DNA from: Hymenopus coronatus
Taxonomy: Eukaryota; Arthropoda; Insecta; Mantodea; Hymenopodidae
DNA: 64,000 nucleotides
Direction of reading: 5' to 3'
Assembly (NCBI GenBank): GCA_030762935.1
Contig: CM060893.1
Location: 8,600,001-8,664,000 of the forward strand
Shown: positions 34,801 to 49,800 of the stretch, piece after piece
Layout: the number at the start of each line of letters is the position of its first letter
Position numbering within the stretch: position 1 is the stretch's first letter
The notes under the pieces: generated by a model
Seen by the model: only the letters and a program-made list of their open reading frames with translations
Told to the model about the DNA's origin: nothing
The model's database searches: none
Position numbers and translations under genes: made by a program

Positions 34801-37800
34801 GTTGCTGTCTTTGAAAATCTACTTAAAAATGCTATGTACACATAGATGGAATGTGACCGTTTTTGAACTCCTGATTTTGTTTTTATGTTTTGAGAGCTGT
34901 ATTTACTTTTATCATTTTTTGTTGCTTGAAGTTTCTGATTTGTGGTGACACTGCTGTGCCATTAGCCTCTTTTTGAAATCATAATAAAACATTGTGATGG
35001 CTCCATTGCGTTTTCCCGTCTGTGTAACAATGAGTGTGCTTCCTTCCTCATCCTTGCAAAATCCAGCCACATTGATACATAGTAAAGTGTGATTTACCTT
35101 TAAAATATCGCTCTTTCAAATGAAAGCACTCAGCCACGGCAATAGTTTAAATGCTGCTAAAAACTTTCGGAGAGACCCTCAAAAACTTAGTAGGCGGAAG
35201 TTGTGTCTGATAGCAATGGCTAGTTTTATAACCTTTTTTGATAGCACACCTTTATCATCAGTGAGGAACAATGCATGCAGTTCCTCTACAAGGAAAGTGT
35301 GCTAAGAACCCATATGTTATGTCAGAAGTGCTATGACATCCTATATCCTGTGACAAAATGGGATAAAAATTCTGATGTGTTACACTCACATGACTTTCTC
35401 TAGCTGCTGTACAAACCTCCTACAAAAGATTATTCTTCTTTGTCACAATGCTAATCGAGATAAATATTAGCAGAATGTTATTACTTAGTTCCTAATAAGT
35501 AGAAGGGAATAAGGGAATGCACTATGCTAAAGTGATTGTCAAATGCTTTAAAAGCTATCGTTTTGCGATTGTCATTGCAAATCACTTCTTTACTTGGCCA
35601 GGAGTAGAACAAAAGAAAAACGGACACTTCCTGTCTGAGAAAAGTTTAAGTACTTCACAATTGAAACCTATAACAAGGAATATCTCGGAACGGTTACTTC
35701 CACAACAAAAACATAAAAGGACATAAATTGTGTGTTTTGTTGTGATGTACATTTTTTGTGTAGTGAGCTTTTTTCTATCTCTTAGGGTTTAGCAGTTAAG
35801 CAAAATTTGGCAAAATTTGTCCAGAATAAAGAGGTCTTCAGAGGCTATTCCCAAAAAAGATTAAATATACATTTTATTTCAGACATAAATAGCTTTAATA
35901 TATAGGATTTTAATCAAAATCGTTAGAGCCATTTTTAAGAAAATCAAAATTTTCGAAATTTTTTCCATTTAAAGGGTAGTTTGTGGTGGGGGGATTTTTT
36001 TTGAAAATCTTCGTGTCACATCCTTGGAAGATACTAAACTAATGGTCTTTTTGTTTTGGGGCTATGCTGTCCACAGACACACATATGGATCTTTTTTTAA
36101 AAATGGTGCCTGTTTGGGCGCAGATAAACAATATTTTCAGCATTTATTTAAGGTAAGGACTCCAGTGCACCTTTGCTCACAGTGGAGAGAGGCCACAACA
36201 GGGGTTATCGTATAATTTAATAACCCTATATATCTTTTACCTTTTCTTATTATTACACATATTCTTCTTTTAAATTCAACTGGTTCTACTGTGTAAGTAA
36301 CAATTTTGATGAAGCCTTATACAAAATGACTCATAATGCATTACAATCAAAATTTATAAGCTCTCTGCAACATATTTTTACGTTTCATTTGTACTTTATC
36401 TAACGTGTAATTCTTTTGACTACTTTTATACGTTTTTTGTATGTGTGTGTGTGTGTGTGTAAGTAACATCCAAGTTATACATGTATTTTTTTCTCTTTTA
36501 TTTTCATAGCTTTAACTACATGTTCATATTTTGATGGTATGAACTCGTGGTAGCAGCCTGTGGAGGTCTCTCTTCCGTATAGATGAATTTTGAGACGAGT
36601 TCATTTATTTGTGGTATGTCAAAATTTATGGCCTGGCAACAGCCACCAAACCATGTCTGAAGTAAGTTACTTTATTTTAAGAGTGAAGTTTAAGTGTGAT
36701 CTATGTTTTTACTCCTATTTGATTAGTTACTTCACTGTGCATTCCCATTAATGTTTTAATATTCAAAAGTATCCAAGGATTTACATTCCTTGCATTTTGT
36801 GCTAAAACTAATGAATTTACTTAAATAATTGTATCAATAATTACATTTCCATTGTCATTTTCTTGGCCAATGCTGCTAGCTCCAGGAACATCATTTAGAT
36901 TTAAAAAAAAGAAACAACTACAGCATTCAGAAACTGCTGTGCAGAAATTTAAAAGATCCTATCCCTGCAGGCAAAAAACCGGGAATTTATGAAATTAAAT
37001 GCTCAGACTGTAATCTGGTGTATATCGGAAGGACAAAGAGAAGTTTGGAGACCAGATTAAAGGAACACATGAGAAACCTAAAATACAAACAAATAGAAAA
37101 ATCAGCAGTTGCCTATCATTTTTGGACATCAGGACACGAAATCACACCAAATATAAAACTATTAAAACCAGCTTATAAACCCACAGAATTAGATGTCTGG
37201 GAGAAAATCTACATCAATAAAGAAAAAGAGCCATATCATGAATTTTGATTTGCCACCTTACAGCAACCTCTGGAAGTTCATAGATCCAGCAACAGATGCC
37301 TCCACAATTAATACACCACCACCCCCATCGTTGTCGCCAACGAAGAAAGATTTAGTCGGAATTAAGGGTTGAAAATGGGAATTACTGTTACCCGAAACCG
37401 GTCCCCAGTAAGTAAAAATAAGTGATGTTTGTGTTACAAAAATCGACTCAAATTCTTTTATTTTTTATTTAATCACATCACTGTCACAAGCTTCTATGCA
37501 TATTTGCAAGTTTTGAATCATTTACATTATCTATAGCTACACTATTCACATCACTAATATTTAGATTATCCTTTGGGCTCACATCACTCTGGCTTTTCTA
37601 GCTTTCTGGCTGAGGAACTAACTCTATTTTGCACCTCATGGAAAGCTGCAATTTCATTTTCTTGGGCATTATTATGTCTGTTGCCATGAAGTTTTCTTTT
37701 CTTGAACACTCTGGAGCTTCTCGACATTTTGTTAGCTTTTGCAATCACTGGGAGTGAAGCACTATCACAAAACAACTCAACTCATAATCAAAACAAACTT

Positions 37801-40800
37801 AAAAACAGCCCTTACAATGAAAACAAAGGAGCAGCAGCATATGCTACTCAGTGCAGCCAACAGCCCTGATCCATAGAGAATAACAAAATTTACCGCACTA
37901 AAAAGATCTTAAAAATTACTCCAGATATTAAAAGTTTCAGTCAAAATGGGTGTGGCAATCTAACGTTTAAGGAGATGCAGAGTTAATTTTTTTTTTTTTT
38001 TTTTTTTTAAAGGGTTAAGTGTTTCAAATGATCAATAAACCATATATATTCTGAATCAGAAAGAATCACATAATTTTTTCTGTTAAAAATAAGAGATTGA
38101 CATTTTACACTACCCCACTACCCTTAAAACATTTGATTGTTTGGAAAATGTTTGCTTGAGATATAGTATTTCTACCTTTTGTTTCTTCCTTAGGTTCACG
38201 TTTAAGAACACCAGCATAAGGCAGGGCAGTGCTCCTTTTAGAGGAAATCACTTGCTCCATAACATTGTCATCCTCTTCATCTTCATCTTCCAACTCATCT
38301 TGACTTGATGTGGAACTGATCTGCGGTTTCTCTCCCAGTCGATCAAATACTGATGTCTGTTAAAAACACAACAGATATTAAGTTCTATTTTTACTTTCTC
38401 TACAAATTCTATGTACACAGTGTATAGACAAGGTATTGTACTCCACCAAAAATTTGATACCGAGATTTCACCGGAAATATATGTTTTAGAGTCCCCTGTA
38501 ACAAAAAAAAAGCATTTACAGAAAAACGTCCGCATTTGTATGTGTGTTCTGTGTTCGTGAAAATGATAACCCAACAACGAAAAATCGGTAAAATACCAAA
38601 CTTCCAGGGATGCGACATGAAGATTTTGTGAAAAATCCTCCCACCCCAAACTACCCTTTACATGGAATTTTTTTCGAAAATTTTGATTTTCCCAAAAATG
38701 GCTCTGACAATTTTGATTAAAATATCGTATATTAAAGAAATTTACCTGAAAAATAAAATGTAATCTTGAATTTTCTGGGAATAGCCTCTGAAGTCTCCTT
38801 TATTCTGGATGAATTTTACGGAATTTTGTATAACTGCTAAACCGTAAGAGATGGACAAAAACTTACCACACAAAAACTGTACGGCACATTAAAACACACA
38901 ATTTAAGTTATATGCATTTTTTTTCGTGGAGTTGATCGTTTTTGAGATATTCCTTGTTTTTGGTTTCAGCTTCAAAAAACATAATTTTCTCATACAGGAA
39001 TTTGTCAATTCTTGTCCATACAAACAAAGGAACTTCAGTCAAATAGCAACCAGCTTTTTACTATCACTTTAACCTATGGTATCCCCTTATTTCGCTTCTA
39101 CTAACAAGGAAGCAAGACTATTTCTGCTAATTTTTTCTCAATTATATGAAGTAAATAGAATAATTTATTGCACAGATGTAGATAAAGTCATGTGAATGGA
39201 ACACATCAGATTTTTTTGTTTGTAGTTTTTGCTAGCATTATCTTTTTTTTTAAGGCAATAGCAACTTTTGGGTTGATATGAAATTATAGAGGATGCTTTT
39301 GCTCCTGATAGAAGGATGCACATTTGCTGGATTTCTTGCTGTTTAATTTTCCCTGTTTGCAACTAGAGAGAGTTCTGTAGCTGTTTCTGGTCATGGCTGT
39401 CTTGAATAATTCCCAAAAATATGTATAATATTGACTCGACATGCATTCCCAACAATAATGGAAAAGTTAAACGTTGACCATGTCGTTTTCTCATTCCCGA
39501 AAACTGGAGAAGCTCTCCATTAATTACAAATACGAACATTGTAATACAAGGTATTTGAACTTTTTTGTTCTTGTTTCCTGACTAGGTTATTGTGAACGGG
39601 CTTTTCAATGTTCAAAAACAGGCCTAATATCACTATGGGCCAAAGCTGTTTCAATTTCCCAGTTTCAAATGGTCAATTGGTGTCATTTTTTTATTTATTT
39701 ATTTTAACATCCTTTAACCATTGGGTCATATTGGACGATGAATGAAATTGGTGAAATGATGCTCAAATGATCTCGGGGTCCTTGGAGCTTAAAGTTACTT
39801 GTCATTCGTCTTCACAGGATAAGGGAAAACCCTGAAAAAAACCTTATCCGGGTAACTCACCATAAGCGAGATTCGAACTCACGACCTTTTGAATGTGAGG
39901 CAGACATGCTACCACCACACTACCCAGGCGGGCTGAGGTGTCATTTTGATCCAGCTACTTTAAAACACAACATGCTGTTTGACTTCAGTCATAAATGACA
40001 TGCAAAATGTTGTTTTATATTCTCTATTGTTTAGTAATATGTAGTCATTTCAGGAACACCTGTATAAATGTTGGAAATGCTTACTTTTTCTCCACTACTG
40101 CCTCCAGGTTTTCTAACAATATCTTTTGCAAGACCTGTGATGCGAATATTTGGTTCTTCAGTGGTGCTACTTACAGAAGCTTCGCCCAGTCTTGCAAACA
40201 CATTTCCTTTCTGCGGCGGAGAAACTGATTTCACTGAAATACACATAAGACATAAGTAGGCGCACCTTCTAACACACTTTCTTGGTTGTACATCTAACAC
40301 GAGTTTACTTACACATTGCTTGCTTTTCCAATATCTCTTTAGAGCGAGGTGTTATTCCTTTTGGCATAGTAACTTTGTAACCACCCTCCTGGTGTTTAAA
40401 CACCCTGCGCACTCTCTTCTTGGGTGGGTTTTCTGCAGGTTCTGTTGTCTTGCGCTTTATTGTTATTGTCTTTGTTTCCATCTTTATGCTTGGCTTAGGT
40501 ACTGGTATTTCTTTGGCCTTTGTTATAACTGCAAGAAAAAATTTGTTAAATATATTGCCTATCACTTTTCTTTTTATGGAAACAGGGTTGTTATATTCAT
40601 TTATTTGACAAGTCAATTAATTACACTAAGCAACACTTACTTGGGTTGGGAATTTTTGCCAGAACCTGTTTCAAAGACCTAGTTTCCTTCGAAACTGTTC
40701 TGGCAAAAATCCCAAGTAAGTGTTGTTTAGTGTAATTAATTGTATCGTCAAAAATAAAAAAAATATACATATATACACAGGGTGTTAATGAACTATACCA

Positions 40801-43800
40801 AAATATTTTCACAAAATATGTAGATTACTTAAATAAGTAATTTGAGATAGGAGACTTATGGCCTGCTTATTGAAATTTCGAAGTAACGGCTATAAGTTTC
40901 TGAAGTGCCAGTACGCCACATATCGCAGCACTTCGTCTGGAATGAAAAAAAAAATTAAATAATAATAAAAAACATTTATTGTATGACAGGAATCGAACTC
41001 ATGACCTTTGAGATAGCCGCTTCCCGCGTTACATATTAAGCCATCGGAGCAGTTGAAAAAGCGCCTCCAAAGTAGGCTACATAACTCAAGAACATAGTTA
41101 ATGAACGCTCAGTGTCGCACTGTCAAGTGATTTAGTTCGATATTTTACAGATTTTTGCGACATTAAGTCTTGAGAACGCTAGTGCCGAGCTGCTAAAAGT
41201 CAATATTTCTATACTCGGGCAGCAGTTTTAAAGACATTTTTTCAACCGACTTATCAGCACCTGATACCCATACATTTAACGCTATGTAGCTGCGTTATGT
41301 TTATCCAGGGACCATGCATCGCTGATCTCAAATTACTTATATTAGTCACGTGCACAATCTTGCAAATTATTTTGGTGTAGTTCATTGGACAGAAGTGTCA
41401 GAACAAGAATTTTCCAATAAAGTGGATTTTTTCAACATGTTGAAAATGATCCTAAGGAAACAATTAAAGCCCTTATTGCTTCCATGCCAGCAAGATGTGT
41501 AGCTTCTACAAAAGCAAAGGGTTACACAATGAAATATTAGTTGCCATACTCCGAAAAAGCTCATTTAATTTTATTTTTCTGTACAAAACTAATTTGTCAA
41601 AACATGTGGATTTCTCTTTTTTTTTTTTTTTTTTTTTTGTGACATAAATTATCCCCAGAAGTATTATTTTTTTGTTTACGTATGTATTGTTTATAGTTTA
41701 ACCCTTTTAGTGTCAATTACGATCTAATCGCGATGTCATTTTCATACATTTTAACTCTTTCTAGCGGGAAAGTCTGTGTAGTTTCTGTCTAACCATAGAG
41801 AAAGGTTTTCTGGAGCATGTCAGGACCTTATCTTCAATCCAAAGTGCTAAATTAGCTCCATATTTATATCTCTAGCAGGTGTTTGTATATGTTGGTTGAA
41901 TAATACCTTCATCTAGCCAAAGCTTATGAACCAAAGAGGAAATAAGAGCTGCAGTGTACGATGTATTAGATGTCTGAATTTTCAGACCTTGACGAAAAAG
42001 TTTCTGACATTGACTTAAGAGAGGAAGATAATTATTTTAGCTTCAGCAATGAAAATGCATCCAATAAAAATGACCCTCATACGTGAAATAATCATGTGCT
42101 TATCAAAATGGATTTATGGAGGCATAAGCAGATGGCGAATAAAATGTGAATCAGCTATGCTGTAACACAAGTGCTAAATTATACAGTAATCTATGTGTCC
42201 TACTGCTTTAAGCCCTTTTCATTAATAGTGGCATCATGTGTCTGTGTGTTTTTGGAGATTTTTTTTTTTTTTAAGTTTTCAGCATTCAAACTAGGTGAAT
42301 TCAATTTTTGTATTTTAAAAAATAAAACACACACCAAAACAGGATGCTCTTTCAATAAAGAAAGATCTGTACTTTCACTTAATTAGTCTGAACTTTCTGT
42401 GTAGTAAGGTTTTGTATGCCTAATTATAAATTATTTCGGGATTTTTAATTTTATTTTCAAGTTTTTCCTTTGTTCTTAATTTTTTAAAAATATTGAACAG
42501 ACTTCTCATCCATATAATGCATATTAAACAATAGACAAAAATGTTTACTGAAAGTGAAAAAAGATTCAGCTTTCTATGCCATTTGATACGCATTTTATTG
42601 CTAATAATTTAAAACCCTGCATTTTCCTCTAAAATTGCTTGGCACCTTTCGGACAGCATTTTGCTATTCGGGCTGGCACTAAAATGGCCAACCAATGCTA
42701 TAAATAAAGAAATGTTGAGAAAACATTTTGTCAAAACACTTATGAGCACTACTGTTCTTACCTTTAGGTGACGGAGTAACATCTTCATCCTCGTTACTTT
42801 TAGGTGAGTCTGTTTTTCTCATATAGTGTCCCAACATTCTTGAAGCGGCTGCAATACAAAGCAAATCATTATTGTAAGTACTTGATTTTGTCTTATCACA
42901 TGAGCTACAGTACACTACTTATCTGGACACGTGGCTGTATTACAGGGAATTACTTGCATAATGCTGTGCCATTTCCATCTCTGTCAGCTATAATTCATGA
43001 GAAATTACCTTGTGATTGACATTCCTGCTGACACGTGGCTGTGTCGGTACACTGTTGCCTTATTTACTCACTGCCCTCTGTAATGGCACACATTCCACTG
43101 TGTCCTCAAAAATGCCTACTTCTTTCCATGCATTTTCTATTTTACTTCTCGTATGTTGACCTACCATATTTTTACTTTTTCTACACGTACTATGTACATA
43201 GTGCATAGAGAAGGTATTGTATTCCACCCAAAAATTTGATACTGAGATTTCACCGGAAATACCTGTTTTAGGTCCCCATGAATCAAAAAAAAAGCATTTT
43301 TACAAAAAGGTCTGTGTGTGTGTGTGTGTGTGTGTGTGTTTGTGTCAGTGTGTCTGTGGACAGCATAGCTCAAAAACGAAAAGACTGTTAAATACCAAAC
43401 CAATATTTGTTTGTAGACCGGCCCAAAAAATCTCAATAAAAATCCTTAGAATTTTAGAAACAGCATGCTTCCCATGCCAAAAAATTCCTGTAAGGCAGCC
43501 ATTTGCCTCTGCATTTCAATACATACGTGTTGACTTCTGCTGTGCTGGTGACTGACTGCGCGGGTTAGTACTATTTGCAAGAACTTTCTCTCGCGCATTC
43601 TGTAACAAACAAGAGATGTTTACACTGCATATAATAGAAACTCTACCTGAAAGTATCACCTACTGCAATTTGAAAATAGACATTTTACCTGTTCATCAAC
43701 CTCCTTAGCATGTCTTAGTATTGCTATGATGTCTCCCATTAACGTGATTCCCATTTCTTTCAAATACTCTTTGTTCAAATCTAGTAACATGTCCATCTTT

Positions 43801-46800
43801 ATCCTGTTAGTTGCAAATGTAAGGGCGTAGGAGACCGCTGTCACCGAGGGAATCCCCGCATTGGTGAAGAACTTCACCCACACATCTGCAAAACAGTGAC
43901 ACTCATTTACTTTACAGTCTTTCCAATATTGCAACTTTATGGCTGCATCCAGATTATGAAAATTTGATTAAAAATCTGATGCTTTCCATTCAGAATACTT
44001 TCATTACCTATTCTGCAACAAATTATTCCAAAAGCTTTTCTTCTATCCAAATAATAATCAAGGTAAACATTAGCAGAAATGGTTCCATGTAGGTATGAGG
44101 GAAGCAATAGTCTAATATTTTAATAATTTGTTGCTATGTGATAGCTTTGAAATTGAAGTTCTATTTTGTAAACCTAAGATTGCTTGTGTAGACACGTTTT
44201 AAAAAAGAAAGTGTTAACTTTATTTGTGGCGCATAATCCACTGCACTAATCTGTCATTCTCTTTGAATGGCTAGGAAGAAAAAACATGACTTCTCATTTG
44301 AGAAAATATAAGTATTGGAACATTTAAACCAATAACACAGAATCTCTCAGAATTTGTTAACTTCACAAAAATATATATTTGGCATGATTAAAATTTTTTG
44401 TGTAGTTATACAAAAGTTATCCAAGATTAAGAGGACTTCAGAAGCCAATCCCAGGAAATCCAAAATTATGTATCATTTGTCATGAAAGTATCTTAATCAA
44501 AAACAAAAAAACATTTTAAAAAAAATTAAAAATTCCCAAGTAAAGGGTGGTTTAGGGTGGGGGGATTTTCTTTTTTGTAAATCTTTGTGTCACATTCCTG
44601 GAACTCATAAGTTCAGTATTTAACCAACTTTTCGATTTTGAGTTAAACTGTTCAAGATAAAAAGACAGACATTTAGCTTTTTCCAAAAATACCTTTTTTA
44701 GATTCAGAGAGTCTCAAAAGTGTACTACTTTCTCTACACGTACTATGTGCATAGTGTATAGAGAAGGTATTGTACTGCACCCAAAAATTTGATACCGAGA
44801 TTTCACTGGAAGTATGTTTTGAGACCCCCTGATTCACAAAAAAGCATTTTTAGAAAAGAGTGTATATGTGTGTGTGTGTGTGCGCGCGCACGTGTGTGTG
44901 TAGCATGGCTCAAAAGAGTGTTAAAAACCAAACTTGGTATTTAAGTTTGATATCTTCCAAGGATGCGACACAAAGATTTTTAAGAAAATCCTCCCCCCCC
45001 CCCATGCCAAACTACCATTGATATTGAAAAAATTTCGAAAATTTTGATTTTCTTAAAAATGGCTCTAATCATTTTGATTAAATTCTCTTATATTTAAGAT
45101 ATTTACTTGCTAAATAAAATGTATATCTTGAATTTTCTGGGAATAGCTTCTGAAAACTATTTTATTCTGGATGAATTTTATGGAATTTTACATAACTGCT
45201 AAACCATAAGAGATGGATAAAAACTTATCACACAAAAAATGTAGAGCACATTAAAACACAAAATTTATATTATATAATTTTGTTTCATGGAGTTGATTAT
45301 TTTTGAGGCTTCAGCTTTGAAAAACTTAACTTTTCTCATACAAGAATTTGTCAACTCCTGTCCATACAAATAAAGGAACTTCAGTCACATAGCAACCAGC
45401 TTTTGACTATCACTTTAACCTATGGTACTCCTTTATTTCGCTTCTACTAACAAGGAAGCAACTAATAAGACTATTTCTGCTAATTTTTTCTCGATTGGAT
45501 GAAGTAAATAGAATAATTTGTTGCAGAGATGTAGAGAAAGTCATGTGAATGGAACACATTAGATATTTTTTGGTGAAATATTGGTATCAAATTTTTGGGT
45601 AGGATACAATGCTTACCCTACTTATGTGTAGTATAGAAAATAAAAAATGAACTTTCTCTGCAAATTTGAATTTATAATGATTAGGTTCTCAAATTGGAGT
45701 AAGAAAAGCATGGATAAAGTCAATGGAATAGATTGCTAGATAATGGAGACCTGGGAATTGTGATTTAATTGTTTTGATTAAAGAATTTTTGGAAAAATTG
45801 TCCACATGCTACATGTGTGCATGTCCTTGAACAGCAAAAATGAGTTTTGTTTTAAGTCTATCTTTCCTAATTAGCACTCTGGCTTGTAAATGGTATATTA
45901 TGCCTGTGCTGTTAAAGCAGATAGGCAGTCAACATCTGAGCAAAGAATGCTGAAGGAGCTTGTCGCTGAATGGAATATTTTAATATTCAAGGATGCTATA
46001 ACAAGTAAAATCTGATGTGTTCCATTCACATGACTTTCTCTAAATCCCTGCAACAAATTATTGTTAAAAAACGTATGCTTCTATTTACTTCAATGTTAAT
46101 CGAGAAAAAAAGAGTAGAAATAGTCTTATAAGTAGAAGTGAAACAAGGGAATACCATGGGTTAAAGAAATAGTCAAAAGCTGGTTGCTATGTGACTGAAG
46201 TTCGTTTGTTTGTATGGACAGGAGTTGACAAATTCCTGTATGAGAAAAGTATACGTTTTTTAATGATGAAATCAAAAATAAGGAATAACTCAAAAACATT
46301 CAACTCCATGAAAAAAATGTATATAACGTAAATTGTGAGTTTAAACGTGCTCTACATTTTTTGTGTTGCAAGTTTTTGTCCATCTCTTACGGTTTAGTAG
46401 TTATGCAAAAATCAGTAAACTGTGTCCAAAATAAAGTAGTCTTCAGAGGCTATTCCCAGAAAATTCAAGATATACATTTTATTTGTCAGGTAAATATCTT
46501 TAATATACAATTTTTAACTGAGATCATTTTTGAGAAAATCAAAATTTTCGAAATAAGATCCATGTGAAGGGTAGTTGGGGATCAGTAACATACCAAATTT
46601 GGTGTTTAAGTTTAGTATCTTCCAAGGATGTGACACAAAGATGTTGAAGAAAATCTCTCCAACCCAAATTATCCTTTACAAGGAAAAATTTTAAAATTCA
46701 TTTAAATACTGTACATTAAAGATATTTACATGACAAATAAAATGTATAGCTTAAATTTTCTGGGAATAGCCTCTCAAGACTTCTTCGTTCTGAATGAATT

Positions 46801-49800
46801 TTGCATAACTGATAAACCATAAGAGATAAACTTATTAAATATAGAGCTTGTTAAAACACAAAATTTATGTCATATACATTTTTTCTGGGTTCACCATTTC
46901 TGAGATATTCCTTGTTATTGGTTTTAGTGTTAAAATACTTATAATTTTCTCATACAGGAATTTGTGAACTCCTGTCCATACAAACAAAGGAACTTCAGTC
47001 ACATAGCAAATCAACAAATTTCAATTCTACAGCAATCAGTTTTTAAAAGATTTGACCATCGCTTAAACCTAGTGTACTCCCTTACTTTACTTCTATTTGC
47101 AAGGAAGCAAGTGATAAGATGGTTTCTGTTAAAGTTTATCTTGATTAGCTTGAAGAATTGGAGGACAAGCTTTTTAACAATAATTTGTTACAGAGCTGTA
47201 GAGAAAGTCATGTGAATGGAACACATCAGATTATTTTGTTTTGTATATAGAGTCTTTTCTGTCTTGAATCTAAAATGTTTTAATGAGAAAGCTAGAATAA
47301 CAACGTACTTCTTATAAATGTTGGTCATTCTCACTTGACTGTATACAGCATATAACTGGTTTACAGGCACACCCAGTGACCAGCTATTGCCCACTTTTAA
47401 TTTAAAAAAAATATACAAATGGCATTGCTTTGGTAAAGTCAAAGCCAATGGTTTTATTTATATGTTTGACTTAATCTGGACAGCATTTACCATATGTATT
47501 CGAATACAAGATGACCCCCATTTTTCAGAACTTAATTTTGGAATTTAGCATATCATCTTCATATATACAAAGATGCCAAGATAACTTAATTGTTAAATAA
47601 AATTCAATGGTTTACCACATATTTTAAACAAACTAATGGACATTTAAGCCGATTAAGTCCTTTATTATTGTTATCCTTATTACTATTTTACTCAATTTGA
47701 ATTTGCACAGAAATTTTCGTTTTCAGCTGTTGACGGAAAGGAGAGTATGGAAATGTAGGTGGGTGCGATGGTACAATGTGACGGCGGCGGCAACGTAGCT
47801 GTAACGACGATGATGAATATGACTTTCTATTTAGGAAACATACTAATAAACATTGTACATGTTTTTGCCCAATTTGAATTAGGGCAGAAATTCACATTGC
47901 GAGCGAGAGACGGAGAAGGGAGAACGGAAATGTACCGGTATGAATGCTTGGTGGTGATGGCGGCAGCTTAGCCATAACGATTATGGATACGATTTTCAAT
48001 TAAGACAACACAATATAATATATCATAAAACATCACCTAATTTGCACATAAATTCGTGTTTTGGGAGAGACGGGAGTACGGAATGTGTGCGATGATAGAA
48101 CGTGATGACGGTGGTGGCACGTAGCTGTTACGACATAATGAAAACTATTTTCAATTAATACAACATACTTAATATAATATATCTACCTAATTCGCATTTG
48201 CAATAAATTCACATTTCGGGCGAGGCAGAGGGGAAACGAGAAATGTACCCATATAAGTACGACCCGAGGGTTTGAAATTTACCTTTTCCCCGCACGGTAT
48301 TCCGAAAAAAATATATCCTGACTGTAAGACAACCTCTCAGTTCCGAACAGTAATTTTTATAAAAAAGAATTCTTTTATTCGGATAAATACGGTAGTTGTT
48401 CAGTTACGTTATAATGGTGGTCTACATCTCAAAACATGCTCTACCAACAAGAATAGGAAAAGCTGATATAAATATGCTTTACATACATGTATATACATAT
48501 TAGAAAACTCCTGAATAAGAATTAAGCTCTCAAACAAGGAATAGCAATAACTTTTAGTAAAACTTAGTAATAAAACTATTTAAGTATTGTGTTTACAGAA
48601 CTTTTTATTAAATAAATAATTTTATAAGTTTTCTCATAATTTAAATAAATTGTTTGCTAACATTGGTGGGCACTACACTACAAAGTGTAGCCAAGGGATG
48701 TTTCTAGGAGGAGAGGTTGTAGACCAGTCGCAGGCCTAGCTGAGGAATCTGTAAAGAGAAAACCCATAACGATTGCTTTACTACGTACTTCAAAATTGTT
48801 AGTTTGGCCTATATAAGTGAGATAGCCAAAAAGAGCAGGTAACTTGACTTCATTCGAGGAACACTTCATGTTTAATGCCTTTCTTATTCCTTTAGGATTG
48901 TGTTGGATATACTATTTACTGGATTCTGTTACTAGAAAATAAAACATGGGTACCCATGCCCCGAAGCAAAACTAAAAATTTGAAATAAAAACTTATATTT
49001 CCAACTAAATTTTGCTCATTCTTAGGTATCTTTCAAAATATACTGGCCCCTGCCTTTGTATCCACCTCTGTCTGGCAATGGTTGTATAGTTTCCAAACAT
49101 GTGCTACTAATGTCCAGATGTGTAAAACAACTACTTTCTTTAAAGTCCATAAATCTGCATGTTTGCAAACTGTTGTACCCTGTGAACCTTTCCAGTTTCT
49201 CGTCTTAAAATACTCTCCAGAGGTACAAAGACCTGGGGTAAAACTTCTACAGACAATGTGGATTTGAAGGTGTTGAAAATATTAACATGTCCTGATTTGA
49301 AATCCACCAGAATGCCAAAGTTGTGACTTTTTTTGGTATCATTTGCGTTTTAGCTTCACAGACACATCTGTTACACCCTGTGTTGCTTGCAGCCAACTGC
49401 TTTGCTCCTCTACTCATAACAAACATCCTTCAGTTATGCCTTGCAGCTTAGGGCCCTAAAAGTTTTTAACAGACCAATAGGTAACTAAAACGTTATTCTA
49501 ATGGTAGAATAACAAAATACCAAATCCGGTCACATATGGAAGTGGAGACCTGGGTTTGAGGATACACAAAGATTTTATCATCATTTTATCTACTCTTAAA
49601 AACTTTGTTTACAGCTTGCCACTGTTTACTCCAAATGTTTGTCTAGATATTGTTTCTACTACTACTTCTGGTATTGTATGTTGTATGGCATGTTCACTCT
49701 TCCGAAGCAGTGTTTTGTGTGATCCAGCAAACAAAACAAACTGGCAACCCCATCTTACTCTTCGTATACCATTCCACTGTTCAGAATATAATATATTCAT

